Of a stretch of 64,000 bases of DNA, positions 24,760 through 33,605 are shown piece after piece. The DNA lies in the NCBI RefSeq assembly GCF_009765995.1, contig NZ_LMUI01000059.1, positions 41,434-105,433 of the forward strand, in the 5' to 3' direction. The notes under the pieces are model-generated. The model made no database searches and had not been told where the DNA came from. It saw only the letters and a list, made by a program, of their open reading frames with translations. Position numbers and translations under genes: made by a program. Source of the stretch: Methylocapsa sp. S129 (GTDB taxonomy: Bacteria; Pseudomonadota; Alphaproteobacteria; Rhizobiales; Beijerinckiaceae). Every line of letters begins with the position of its first letter. The stretch's first letter is position 1.

Positions 24760-25290
24760 TCAGGTTTTCTCGACCTGACCGAATTCCAGATCAACCGGCG
24801 TCGCGCGCCCGAAGATCGACACGGCGACCTTGACACGCGAACGCGCCTCGTCGATTTCCTCGACGGTGCCATTGAAGGAAGCGAACGGGCCGTCGGCCAC
24901 GCGCACCTGCTCGCCGATCTCGAAACGGATCGAAGGCTTGGGCCGCTCGACGCCGTCAGCCACCTGTCCCTTGATGCGCTCGGCCTCATTGTCGGGAATG
25001 GCCATCGGCTTCTTGTCGGCGCCGAGGAATCCGGTGACTTTCGGCGTGTTCTTGATGAGATGGTAGACGTCGTCCGTCAGATCGCATTTCACCAAGACAT
25101 AGCCCGGAAAGAACTTGCGTTCGGAGCTAACCTTGCGGCCGCGCCGCACTTCGACGACCTGCTCGGTCGGCACCATGATTTCAGTGAATTTCTCGGCGAG
25201 GCCACGCTGCGCGGCCTGCTCTTTGATCGATTCGGCGACCTTTTTTTCGAAATTCGAATAGGCGTGGACGATATACCAGCGCATGCTCAT
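24760..25290 (-). CDS. nusG: Transcription antitermination protein NusG
   Basis: A 176-residue NusG that binds RNA polymerase and links it to Rho or ribosomes. The NGN domain begins [39 protein letters not shown] near residue 62 is the core; the KOW domain has [22 protein letters not shown] near 125-148. Co-transcribed with secE 78 bp upstream. The gene normally next, rplK, is missing: the convergent lsrB ends 43 bp away. Confidence 0.96.
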   Translation of the reverse strand: MSMRWYIVHAYSNFEKKVAESIKEQAAQRGLAEKFTEIMVPTEQVVEVRRGRKVSSERKFFPGYVLVKCDLTDDVYHLIKNTPKVTGFLGADKKPMAIPDNEAERIKGQVADGVERPKPSIRFEIGEQVRVADGPFASFNGTVEEIDEARSRVKVAVSIFGRATPVDLEFGQVEKT

Positions 25291-25368
25291 GTCGGCATCC
25301 CAAACAAAGTCCCAAAGCGGCGCGCAACGCGGCGGGGCGGCGCGGCCGGATTAAAAAGAAGCGTCGCT

Positions 25369-25566
25369 TCAGCCATGTCGGCCAATTCCCAGAACGAGTC
25401 CCACGAGGTAGCGCAAGGCCCCATCGATCGACACGAAAAACAGGCTGGCGAACACAACCATGAGCAGGACCATGCCCGTGGTGATCAGGGTCTCGCGCCG
25501 CGTCGGCCAGATGACCTTCGACGCCTCGGAGCGCACCTGCTGAATGAATTCGAACGGATTGGCCAT
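25369..25566 (-). CDS. secE: Preprotein translocase subunit SecE
   Basis: Single-spanning SecE of the short alphaproteobacterial type, 65 residues. FEFIQQVRSEASKVIWPTRRET is the conserved amphipathic helix before the membrane segment TTGMVLLMVVFASLFFVSID. ATG 25566 is chosen because homology starts at MANPFEFIQ; the frame up to 25641 is not conserved. It forms a two-gene unit with nusG. tRNA-Trp, often just upstream, is instead at 54.8 kb. Confidence 0.95.
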   Translation of the reverse strand: MANPFEFIQQVRSEASKVIWPTRRETLITTGMVLLMVVFASLFFVSIDGALRYLVGLVLGIGRHG

Positions 25567-25687
25567 TCTTCGTTTTCCAGGGAAATATTCGTTTTCCGGG
25601 ACCGTCGGCGCGACGCCTAAAGCCGCGATGCGCCCGGCCACAAAAATTCGCGGCGCGGAACCTCTCGGTCGCGCGCCACAGCAACGT

Positions 25688-25715
25688 CATATAGGATGAT
25701 GCGCCAATTAGCCAA
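25688..25715 (-). promoter_or_regulatory. Candidate secE-nusG promoter
   Basis: On the minus strand TTGGCT (25710-25715) and TATATG (25688-25693) are 16 bp apart, matching a housekeeping promoter, about 120 bp before the secE start. No other recognisable gene lies in 25567-25952. Confidence 0.4.
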
Positions 25716-25952
25716 GAAAAATATGAGGTCATAGAGCCGCGAGCCCAAATTCCGGCCTTTTCCCTCCTCATTTGCGGCGTGGGAGGCCATCAGCGGCCCC
25801 GACGACGGCCCTTCTTCTTCACGGTTGGCGCGCGGGACGCGACGCCTAACGGGCGAGTTGGCATGCCGCCTCTTTCCGCATAATCATCGCAGGCGCGGCT
25901 GGGCGAATTTTGGTTGGCCCTCCCTGATTCCCATCGGAATGAAAAGCAAACA

Positions 25953-26711
25953 ATGACGCTGAAAGTCACCTCGAAGCGGCCGGGCGCCAGGGTTGGCCAG
26001 GAAACATTGGCCTCAGCGGTCTACGAGCAGCTCCGACAGGACATTCTGACGGTCGCCCTGCCCGCCGAATCCAAATTGAACATTCGTGCCCTCTGCGATC
26101 GGTTCGCGGTCGGCCTCAGCCCGGTGCGTGAGGCGCTCAGTCGCTTGTCGATGGAAAATCTGGTTCTGCAGGTCGATCACCGCGGCTTCACGGTGGCCCC
26201 GCTATCCCTGGCGGATTTGCAGGATCTGACGAAGGCCCGCGGCTGGATCGATGGCATGGGCCTGCGGCAATCGATCGAGATCGGCGATGCGGCCTGGGAA
26301 GAAGGCCTGCTTGTTTCCTACCATCGACTGTCGCGGACGCCGCGATTCGCCAGCGAGGACAACAGAACGCGAAGCGCGGCCTGGGAAACCGCGCATAAGC
26401 AGTTCCATCAGCAATTGGTGGCGGGGTGCGGTTCGCGCTGGTTGACGACAATCAGCGGTCAGCTTTTCGAAGCGGCCGAGCGCTATCGCCATCTGGGGCG
26501 TCTGGCCGGCAAATCGCGCATGAAAGAGGACGAGCATCGCGGCATCATGGACGCCGCGCTTGCGCACAAGGCCGATCTCGCGGTCCAGTTGCTGGCCCTT
26601 CATTTCAACAAGACCGCCGAACTGGTCATGGCGGTTATGGGTCAGAGCGCGCATGCCTCGACCGGCCGGCGCGAACCGGCCGCGGGACGGCGTTCACGCG
26701 CGCAAGGCTGA
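25953..26711 (+). CDS. GntR-family regulator (FCD domain)
   Basis: A 252-residue regulator. The winged helix-turn-helix reads LNIRALCDRFAVGLSPVREALSRL near residues 45-66, and the FCD domain follows with HKQFHQQLVAGCGSRWL (metal-type histidines) and EHRGIMDAALAHKADLAVQLL. ATG 25953 is preferred over TTG 25914, although neither has a clear ribosome site. It is the first gene of the catabolic island and ends head-on against the extradiol dioxygenase gene. It is a good candidate to bind the ATCGAT-centred palindromes at 27862-27904 and 41097-41139. Confidence 0.85.
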   Translation: MTLKVTSKRPGARVGQETLASAVYEQLRQDILTVALPAESKLNIRALCDRFAVGLSPVREALSRLSMENLVLQVDHRGFTVAPLSLADLQDLTKARGWIDGMGLRQSIEIGDAAWEEGLLVSYHRLSRTPRFASEDNRTRSAAWETAHKQFHQQLVAGCGSRWLTTISGQLFEAAERYRHLGRLAGKSRMKEDEHRGIMDAALAHKADLAVQLLALHFNKTAELVMAVMGQSAHASTGRREPAAGRRSRAQG

Positions 26712-27710
26712 TCAGTCTTCCCTAAGAAAGCGCTCCAGTGTCATCGGATTGGGTTTGGGCGAGGCGGCCGTCACCTCGCTGCCTTCGAACGGCGTCGCTT
26801 GCTCGAACCATCGGCTTCGCGCGGGCATGCCCCAGGGATAAGCGACCGCGGGATCGTTCGGGTCCCACCGGACCGGCTCGTTTTCCAGATCCATGACCTG
26901 GTAATGGGTGTTGAAGAGTTCGATCCGGTGCCCGTCGGGATCGCGGAAATAAACGAATTGCGCGTGTCCCGGTCCGTGCCGTCCCGGCCCGCGCTCGACT
27001 TTCGCGCCAAAGCCAAGTTCGCCGGCCGTGTCGCAAGCCCGCAAGAGATGCTGCGTCTCGGGAGCGACAAAGGCGAAATGATGCATCCTCGGGCCATCGC
27101 CATGGAAGAAAACGAGGTCGTGCGGATTGCCCTTGCGCTGCAGAAAAACCGCACGGATATGGTCGTCGTCCGGCGCCACATATTCGGTGAGCCAAAAGCC
27201 CAGGCTCATATAAAATTCCAGCGCCAGGCGCAGGTGCGGCGTCAAGAGCTGGATGTGATCCATCCGCAATCCGCAGCCGCCCTTATGGCGCTGAAAGCTG
27301 GTGATCTGACGTGGCTGAACCGGCATGCGCGAACAGAATTCAAGCTGCATCCCGAAGGGATCGACGACATGCAAGGTTTTGCCCTGATGGGCGACCTCGG
27401 CCCATTGGACGGGGCAGCCGCGCTGCTGGAAGAACGCATGCGCCTTGATCAGGTCCTCGTCGGTCAGCACGCGCAGGCCAATCTGTTGACACCGGGGCGC
27501 GGAGCCGCTCTTGCGAAGCACGAGACTGTGGTGACAGGCTTCTTCCACGCCGCGAAAATAAAGCGCGTCTTCGGTCGCCAGCGTCAGCACAAGGCCGATC
27601 ACTTCTTCATAGAAGACCCGGCTGGCGCCGAGGTCCGCTACGGTCAGCGCGATATGGCTGGCGCGCGTGATATTGAAAGGCGGATCCAAAACGATGGATG
27701 GCAAAGGCAT
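26712..27710 (-). CDS. Extradiol ring-cleavage dioxygenase, HpcB/HPCD-like
   Basis: Type I extradiol (vicinal oxygen chelate) dioxygenase of 332 residues, closest in pattern to homoprotocatechuate 2,3-dioxygenase: RASHIALTVADLGASRVFYEEVIGL near the start and YFRGVEEACHHSLVLRK near residue 52. The metal ligands of the C-terminal module are visible as His in GLRMDHIQLL near 150, His in RMHHFAFV near 210 and Glu in HRIELFNTHY near 265. It would cleave a catechol next to its hydroxyls using Fe(II) or Mn(II). ORF end abuts the GntR gene. The divergent alcohol dehydrogenase and MhpA-like hydroxylase support an aromatic pathway. Exact catechol is not visible. Confidence 0.85.
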   Translation of the reverse strand: MPLPSIVLDPPFNITRASHIALTVADLGASRVFYEEVIGLVLTLATEDALYFRGVEEACHHSLVLRKSGSAPRCQQIGLRVLTDEDLIKAHAFFQQRGCPVQWAEVAHQGKTLHVVDPFGMQLEFCSRMPVQPRQITSFQRHKGGCGLRMDHIQLLTPHLRLALEFYMSLGFWLTEYVAPDDDHIRAVFLQRKGNPHDLVFFHGDGPRMHHFAFVAPETQHLLRACDTAGELGFGAKVERGPGRHGPGHAQFVYFRDPDGHRIELFNTHYQVMDLENEPVRWDPNDPAVAYPWGMPARSRWFEQATPFEGSEVTAASPKPNPMTLERFLRED

Positions 27711-27861
27711 GCAAGCCCCTCGGAGAACAGTTCATGGATCGGCCGGCCCTTGGGCCGGATCGGGTTGGCGAAACGGATCGCGATCAGGAGTAAAGACACC
27801 CGATTCCGACAATATCCTTCCCGGAGGAAAACAAAGCCACAGCTTGCGCGAAGGCGCAAGA

Positions 27862-27904
27862 AATAATCGATCATTTTGCCTTGATTGCAAAATGATCGAT
27901 CTAT
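27862..27904. promoter_or_regulatory. Two-box palindromic operator, copy 1
   Basis: Two ATCGAT-centred boxes, AATAATCGATCATT (27862-27875) and AATGATCGATCTAT (27891-27904), have centres 29 bp apart. Together they also form a perfect 14-bp inverted repeat (27866-27879 with 27887-27900). They lie in the divergent region between the dioxygenase (27710) and the alcohol dehydrogenase (27999). The same pair with the same spacing is at 41097-41139. Confidence 0.65.
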
Positions 27905-27998
27905 ATGGAATCGCAAATGGGTCGGTCTTTGCACGCCGACGATCGTCTGGCATCGCCGGCAAGACAGCGGCATTGACCTTTTTCGGGAGCCGATTCGC

Positions 27999-29111
27999 AT
28001 GAAAATTACCGCCGCGGTCGCGCGAGGCGTTGGGCTCCCGATGAGTCTCGAGAATGTCGACATCGAAGAGCCGCGCGCCAACGAGGTTCTGGTTCGCATG
28101 GTCGCGACCGGCATCTGCCACACCGATATGGCGATGCGCGATCACAAGATCTACCCGATCCCGCATCCCTCCGTCCTTGGCCACGAGGGCGCCGGAATCG
28201 TCGTGCGCGCCGGCCGGGATGTGACCAAGGCGGCGCCCGGCGATCGCGTCGTGCTCAGTTTCGGCTCTTGCGGCCATTGTCCGTCCTGCGCCGCGCATCA
28301 TCCGAGCTATTGCCACCATTTCAATGAGATCAATTTTTATGGCGACCGGGGCGACGGCACGACGCCCTTGTCGCAGAATGGCGCGCCCGTCAGCCTGTTC
28401 CAGACGCAATCGTCCTTCGCCACCCATGCTGTCTGCGCCGAGCGCAATATCATTGTGGTTCCCTCGGACGCATCCCTCGACCTGATGTGCCCCCTTGGCT
28501 GCGCCGTGCAGACCGGCGCCGGCGGAATCATCAATTCGCTGAAAGTCGGCGCGGGCCAATCCGTCGCGATCTTTGGTACGGGATCGGTCGGATTATGCGC
28601 CCTGATGGCTGCGAAAATGGTCGGAGCCGGAATCATCATCGCGATCGATGTCGTCGACCAGCGCCTCGCCCTGGCGCGGGAGCTTGGCGCGACGCATACG
28701 ATCAATCCCTCCCGGGAATCGATACCCGACGCGGTGCGCCGCATCACAGGCAATGGGGTCGACTTCACCTTCGAGACGACAGCCAGCATGAAGCTGCTGC
28801 GGCAGGCGACCGACGTGCTTGCGCCGCGCGGAATCTGCGGCTTCGTCGGCGGCATTCCGGCGGGAACCGAAGTCACGCTCGACGTCGAGCATATGATGGT
28901 CGGCGGCCGCACGTTTCGCGGCATTATCCTGGGCGACAGCGATCCGGAGATCTTTCTGCCGCGCATGACCACAGCGATCGCGTCCGGAAAATTTCCGATC
29001 GACAAGATCATCACCCGCTATCCCTTCGAGCGGATCAACGACGCGATCGCCGATTGCGAAGCGGGACGAACCGTGAAGGCCGTGCTCGAATTCGGCGCGG
29101 CGGCGGCGTGA
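27999..29111 (+). CDS. Zinc-dependent aryl/primary alcohol dehydrogenase
   Basis: Medium-chain dehydrogenase of 370 residues that oxidises an alcohol to an aldehyde with NAD(P), resembling aryl-alcohol dehydrogenases. Catalytic zinc ligands are in TGICHTDMAMRDH near residue 40 and LGHEGAGIVV near 63; the structural zinc cysteines are in CGHCPSCAAHHPSYC near 90; the Rossmann motif is FGTGSVGLCALMAAK near 195. ATG 27999 has GGGAG upstream; frame upstream to 27885 crosses the operator and is not coding. The next gene begins at or just after its stop. Confidence 0.9.
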   Translation: MKITAAVARGVGLPMSLENVDIEEPRANEVLVRMVATGICHTDMAMRDHKIYPIPHPSVLGHEGAGIVVRAGRDVTKAAPGDRVVLSFGSCGHCPSCAAHHPSYCHHFNEINFYGDRGDGTTPLSQNGAPVSLFQTQSSFATHAVCAERNIIVVPSDASLDLMCPLGCAVQTGAGGIINSLKVGAGQSVAIFGTGSVGLCALMAAKMVGAGIIIAIDVVDQRLALARELGATHTINPSRESIPDAVRRITGNGVDFTFETTASMKLLRQATDVLAPRGICGFVGGIPAGTEVTLDVEHMMVGGRTFRGIILGDSDPEIFLPRMTTAIASGKFPIDKIITRYPFERINDAIADCEAGRTVKAVLEFGAAAA

Positions 29112-29116
29112 GCGCG

Positions 29117-30706
29117 ATGACCTATGATGTCGCGATCGTCGGCTATGGTCCGGTCGGCGCCATTCTCGCCAACCTGCTCGGGCGCGACGGTCATTCCGTC
29201 CTCGTCGTCGATCAGATGCTCGACATTTTCGACAAGCCGCGCGCCATCAACATCGACCACGAAGTCATGCGCGTCCTTCAATCGGTCGGGCTGGGAGAAG
29301 CCGTCAACCGGATCGTCACGCCGCATCTGGGCACGGATTTCGTCGGCCTCGACGAACGGCTGATCAAAATATTCAATCCGATCGAGCCGCCCTATCCGCT
29401 GCATTGGCATCCCAACCTGATGTTCATCCAGCCCGAATTCGAACCGATCCTGCGCGATGGGGTCAAGCGCTTCGCCCGGGTCGACATTCGCCTGGGATGC
29501 AAGGCCTTGAACGTTGCGCAGAATGACGAAGAGGTCGAACTGGAGATTCAGGAGCGCGATGGAGTCGCGCCCCGGACAGTGAGGGCGCGCTATCTCGTGG
29601 CTTGCGACGGCGCCGCCAGCCCCATTCGCAAGCAATTGGAAATCGCGCAGGACAGCCTCGGATTCGACGAATGGTGGACGGTGGTCGACGCCTGGCTGCG
29701 CCGCCCGACGCCTTTGCCAAAACGCACAACGCAATTCTGCCTGCCTGCCGGGCCGACGACCTATGTCGTAGGGCCGCGCGATCTGCGGCGCTGGGAATTG
29801 AAATTGCTGCCCGGCGAAACGCCCAGAGATTTCGAGGATATGGATTGGGTGCGCCGGCGCCTTGCGCCATTTGTCGATCCCGACGCGATCGACCTATGGC
29901 GCGTCGCCACCTATCGGTTCCACGCGCTGGTGGCGCGCCGATGGCGGCGCGATCGCATCTTTCTTGCCGGCGACGCCGCGCATCAGATGCCGCCGTTCAT
30001 GGCGCAGGGCCTCTGTTGCGGCGTTCGCGACGTCGCCAATCTCGGCTGGAAACTGAGCGGCGTCCTGCGGGGCGCCTATCCCGAACCATTTCTCGAAACC
30101 TATGAAGTGGAGCGCAAGCCCCACATCCGGCAACTGGTCGGCACGGCGAAAAATCTGGGCGAGATCATCGGCGAACTCGATATCGACAAGGCGAGGGAGC
30201 GCGACCGGCTGCTCGGCGATGAGGTCGATAGCGGACGCTCGATCACCATCCGCCAACAGCTCATCCCCGATCTCACGGCGGGCCTGATCGCCCGTGGCCC
30301 GGACGGCCAACCCGCGCCGGCGGCCGGAAGCCTTTTCCTGCAGCCGCAGGTGCGGGTCGGGCGCGAGCCGCCGGCTCTTCTCGACGATGTCATCGGCGAG
30401 CGGTTCGCGATTGTCGCGCTAGGCGCCGCGCGCGCGTCATGGCTGCATGGAACGCCGCGCGAGATTCTCAAACGGCTCGGCGGCGTCGCAATGATCCTGA
30501 TTCAGGGCGGCGATGCAAGCGATCGCCTGGCCGATGACATCGCCTTCGTCGACGCGACAGGCATCCTGGAGCAATGGATGAAGGACGGCGACCGCTTCGC
30601 CCTTGTCGTGCGTCCCGACAAATTCATCTACGGCGTCGCGGGCAGCGCCGAGGCGCTCCACGCGCTTTGCCTGTCGCTGGAAGCGGGCGTTTTCGGCAAG
30701 ACGTAA
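29117..30706 (+). CDS. FAD-dependent aromatic hydroxylase, MhpA-like
   Basis: Single-component flavoprotein monooxygenase of 529 residues resembling 3-(3-hydroxyphenyl)propionate hydroxylase. FAD motif VAIVGYGPVGAILANLLGR near residue 6, the DG motif YLVACDGAASPIRKQL near 160, and FLAGDAAHQMPPFMAQG near 285. It would hydroxylate a phenol to a catechol with NAD(P)H and O2, giving a substrate for the nearby extradiol dioxygenase. ATG 29117 is used; in-frame GTG 29108 overlaps the dehydrogenase stop (GTGA) and is a real alternative. Both imply tight coupling. Confidence 0.88.
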   Translation: MTYDVAIVGYGPVGAILANLLGRDGHSVLVVDQMLDIFDKPRAINIDHEVMRVLQSVGLGEAVNRIVTPHLGTDFVGLDERLIKIFNPIEPPYPLHWHPNLMFIQPEFEPILRDGVKRFARVDIRLGCKALNVAQNDEEVELEIQERDGVAPRTVRARYLVACDGAASPIRKQLEIAQDSLGFDEWWTVVDAWLRRPTPLPKRTTQFCLPAGPTTYVVGPRDLRRWELKLLPGETPRDFEDMDWVRRRLAPFVDPDAIDLWRVATYRFHALVARRWRRDRIFLAGDAAHQMPPFMAQGLCCGVRDVANLGWKLSGVLRGAYPEPFLETYEVERKPHIRQLVGTAKNLGEIIGELDIDKARERDRLLGDEVDSGRSITIRQQLIPDLTAGLIARGPDGQPAPAAGSLFLQPQVRVGREPPALLDDVIGERFAIVALGAARASWLHGTPREILKRLGGVAMILIQGGDASDRLADDIAFVDATGILEQWMKDGDRFALVVRPDKFIYGVAGSAEALHALCLSLEAGVFGKT

Positions 30707-30762
30707 GGGCTCATAGCAGAACTCTCCGAGCATAACCTCGTGGGCGTCCCTACCTGCCGTCA

Positions 30763-30861
30763 TGGCCGGGCTTGTCCCGGCCATCCACGCCGTGCCGCCG
30801 ATGCTAACTTCACAAGTTGCTTGCAGCGCCGCCGCGTGGATGGCCGGGACAAGCCCGGCCA
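30763..30861. repeat. 28-bp perfect inverted repeat element
   Basis: Arms 30763-30790 and 30834-30861 are perfect 28-bp reverse complements around a 43-bp spacer. Each arm contains its own palindrome (GGCCGGGCTTGTCCCGGCC). It separates two convergent transcription units and could form a long hairpin that terminates both. Similar elements are widespread in Bradyrhizobium and Rhodopseudomonas. Confidence 0.88.
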
Positions 30862-30927
30862 CGACGTCCTGAGGTTTGTGTATTCATGCGATCGAAGAGG
30901 CGTACTTTCGGAGCCGTGGCATCAAGT

Positions 30928-31773
30928 TCACGCCGCGTCCCACCCGGCGCGCACGAAGCGGAAGCCTTCACCAAATACGTCGGCGGGACTGGCGGCAAAA
31001 TCGCGCCAGACGCGCGTCTTGAAGGCGAATTCGGGGGAAGCGCGGCTGAAAGCCTCGATCGTTAGCCAGCCGTCATAGCCCGATTGCTTTAAGGTCTTGA
31101 AGGTCGCCGCCCAGGGCACATGGCCGCGTCCGGGCACGCCGCGATCGTTCTCAGACAGATGGACATGCGCGATCCGCCGCAGCGAAGGAATGATGGCGGC
31201 GACGGCGTCGCTTTCTTCGATATTGGCGTGGAACGTGTCGTACATGCCCGTCACCGCGGGATGTCCGACGCGATCCATATAGGCGACGAGCTGAGCCATC
31301 GTGTTGAGAAAATGCGATTCGAACCGGTTCATCGCCTCGACCGCGATGGTGATTCCACGTGCGGCCGCCAGATCGCCCGCCGCGCAATGAAAAGCGCAGC
31401 CGCGCTCGATCTCGATCTCGCTCGGCGGCAGGCCGGTGAATTCGCCGAGCGTCTGGTGTATCGGTCCGCAAATGAGTTTCGAGCCAATCGCCGCCGAGCA
31501 ATCGAGCGCAAAGGCGAGATGATCGACCGCGGCCTGGCGTTGCGCTGGTTCGTCGGAGAGCGGATTCTTGCCCTGCGGCAGAACGGTGAGCGTCGTGCGA
31601 TCGAGGCCGATATCGTCAAGCATCGCGCCAAGCGCGCGATAGGTCGCCATATCGCCCGAAATGACGGGAATTTCGATCCCATCATAGCCTGTCGCCTTCA
31701 GCGCCTCGAACAGGGGCCGCTGCGCCGGCGTGACTGACGGTCCCCACAAAAACATGCAGAATCCGATTTTCAC
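30928..31773 (-). CDS. TIM-barrel sugar epimerase/isomerase-like protein
   Basis: A 281-residue member of the AP-endonuclease-2 TIM-barrel family, closest to D-tagatose 3-epimerase/hydroxypyruvate isomerase. The four metal ligands of that group can be traced: Glu in AVEAMNRFESHFL near 145, Asp in MYDTFHANIEE near 178, His in HVHLSENDRG near 204, Glu in LTIEAFS near 240. It would interconvert a keto sugar or keto acid. Last gene of operon A, overlapping the CocE-fold gene by 4 bp. Why a sugar epimerase sits in this pathway is unclear; perhaps the imported compound is a glycoside. Confidence 0.82.
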   Translation of the reverse strand: MKIGFCMFLWGPSVTPAQRPLFEALKATGYDGIEIPVISGDMATYRALGAMLDDIGLDRTTLTVLPQGKNPLSDEPAQRQAAVDHLAFALDCSAAIGSKLICGPIHQTLGEFTGLPPSEIEIERGCAFHCAAGDLAAARGITIAVEAMNRFESHFLNTMAQLVAYMDRVGHPAVTGMYDTFHANIEESDAVAAIIPSLRRIAHVHLSENDRGVPGRGHVPWAATFKTLKQSGYDGWLTIEAFSRASPEFAFKTRVWRDFAASPADVFGEGFRFVRAGWDAA

Positions 31774-33605
31774 TCCGCTTCCTCCCCGGCGCGCGGCGTC
31801 AATGACGGAATGATCGGCAGCAGGAGATGCGAAGGATGTTTCGCGTCGTGATAGATTTTGTGCATCGTGATGCGACTGCTGCCGATGTGATAGGGAATAT
31901 ATTCGACATTGGTGGTCCCCGAGACGCCGGTGGGCAGATCGAGACTGGCGATCTCCACGCAGATCCGGTGTCCCCTACGAAACAGATTGGCGGTCGCCAA
32001 TATCTCGATCGCATATTCGACGATCTCGCCCGGCGTGATTTTTTGCCGCGCTTCGCGCGTCAGTTTGTGCCACGGCTTCCAGGGCAGAGAGCGCTCTTCG
32101 TCGAGGGCGCGGTTTGAGGCCTTCAGCCAGCCGCGCGTCAATTCGCGCGCGGGCAGATCGGGGTTTATCTCGCGCTCTCCCTCCCGCGCGGTCCTGACCG
32201 AACCATCCGGCCCAACGTCCCTCACTGTCACGATCCAGTTCGTATCGTCTTGGTCGATCGCGGCGAACAGATTGAGCACCATCGGCCCGGCGACCAGCAG
32301 ATCGGCGCCGAGCGGTTCGCTCAGATAGCGCAATCTTGCGACCTGATTGGTCTGGGTCGGCGGCATCTGCACGAAGGCGTCGGGCGGAATGAATTCATCG
32401 ATGCTGGCGTCAATGAGCGGCTCTACGCTCAGCCGCTCCCAGCTATTGAGATAGAGCTTCGTCCATTGCGCCTCAGGCGGCGGCCAATCGCTGCTGGTCC
32501 GCCATTCGTTGGCGCCCATGACCCAAAACCTGACCGGCGGCTCGCGCAGCATGCCGGTGTCGATCCCCTTCAGCCAATGGTCGTACCAGCGCAGCATTTC
32601 ATTGCGCAGAGCGCGCAACGGACGGTCGGGATGCGAGGGGCCGGTGAAGGTCAGCTTTTTCGGCCCTTGCAGATTGGCGAAATAATTCTGCGCGCCGCTC
32701 AAATGCGTCTTGTAGGTATAGCCGTACCAGCCAGCGCCGGTATGAACGGGAATATCGATCCGCGCGAGATCGGTCTCGCCTTGTGCGACATATTCCGCGT
32801 GATCGAACGGATCGATCAGCACGTCGAACACGCGCGGCATATGCTGGCCTTTCAGGCCCAGCAAGTGGAAGAGATGCGGATACATCTTGTAGTCGGGATC
32901 GGCCATCGCCTCGCGCCACTGGCGATCCCTGTCTGGCGCGAGTTCGGCTGGCGCGCTTTTCGTGTGATGAGCGCCGGAGAAATGATCCTGGAGATAGCGG
33001 AACGCGTGCATGACGCCGCCGGGATATTCCTCGCGAAAGCCGCCGAAAGCGCCATAGGCGCCGCGCGGATCATAGGGAAAGATCGCCTTGAGATGCGGCG
33101 GCCGCTGCTTGGCCGCGTGGAATTGCTCGGACGCGAAGGCGCCGATGCCGACCATGCCGATCTGACCATCGCACCAGGGCTGGGCGGCGATCCACTGGAT
33201 GACGTCATAGCTGTCCCATTGCCGCGACCCCGTAGCCTTCGACTTGCCGAACCCGCGCGGCGAGCCGATGACATGGATATAGCCGCGCGAAACGAAGAAG
33301 CGCGTGTCGCCCGCCTCCATATGACCGACCCACAGCGTCGACCAGGCCGGTTGCGGCGGAAAGTTTTTGGGAAATTCGCTGCCCTGGATTTCCTTGCTGT
33401 GGCTGGCGAAGGCGAGCAGCACCGGAAATTTCCCTGGCGCGTCCGGCCGATAGACATCGACCAGCAATTCCGCGCCGTCGCGCATCGGCACGGCGACGTC
33501 GCGATCCACGGCGACGCCCTCGTGCTCAGGCGCCCGCTCATAAGACGTCGGCAATTGATTGCCCGACAGCAGCGCCTCGGCGCCTGGAGATAGCGCTGCT
33601 GTCAT
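31770..33605 (-). CDS. CocE/NonD-family protein lacking catalytic serine
   Basis: A 611-residue protein with the alpha/beta-hydrolase plus jelly-roll layout of cocaine esterase/X-Pro dipeptidyl-peptidase relatives. VPMRDGAELLVDVYRP starts the fold near residue 40; WIAAQPWCDGQIGMVGIGAF near 140 is the nucleophile elbow. The family has G-x-S-Y-x-G there, while this protein reads GIGAFA, Gly for Ser. The acid region reads AGWYGYTY instead of GWYD, while the His of GPSHPDRP is retained. The C-terminal jelly roll includes DQDDTNWIVTVRDVGPDG. It is therefore either non-hydrolytic or uses another mechanism. Overlaps the cupin and TIM-barrel genes by 4 bp each. Confidence 0.85.
   Translation of the reverse strand: MTAALSPGAEALLSGNQLPTSYERAPEHEGVAVDRDVAVPMRDGAELLVDVYRPDAPGKFPVLLAFASHSKEIQGSEFPKNFPPQPAWSTLWVGHMEAGDTRFFVSRGYIHVIGSPRGFGKSKATGSRQWDSYDVIQWIAAQPWCDGQIGMVGIGAFASEQFHAAKQRPPHLKAIFPYDPRGAYGAFGGFREEYPGGVMHAFRYLQDHFSGAHHTKSAPAELAPDRDRQWREAMADPDYKMYPHLFHLLGLKGQHMPRVFDVLIDPFDHAEYVAQGETDLARIDIPVHTGAGWYGYTYKTHLSGAQNYFANLQGPKKLTFTGPSHPDRPLRALRNEMLRWYDHWLKGIDTGMLREPPVRFWVMGANEWRTSSDWPPPEAQWTKLYLNSWERLSVEPLIDASIDEFIPPDAFVQMPPTQTNQVARLRYLSEPLGADLLVAGPMVLNLFAAIDQDDTNWIVTVRDVGPDGSVRTAREGEREINPDLPARELTRGWLKASNRALDEERSLPWKPWHKLTREARQKITPGEIVEYAIEILATANLFRRGHRICVEIASLDLPTGVSGTTNVEYIPYHIGSSRITMHKIYHDAKHPSHLLLPIIPSLTPRAGEEAE

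Noticed and set aside
25567..25952. Looked for tRNA-Trp or other RNA upstream of secE
   Set aside because: No cloverleaf found; tRNA-Trp is at 54794-54870.
28487..29116. Long N-terminal extension giving a 739-residue hydroxylase
   Set aside because: The extension lies over the alcohol dehydrogenase in another frame, with arginine-rich shadow sequence; FAD-binding homology starts at 29117.
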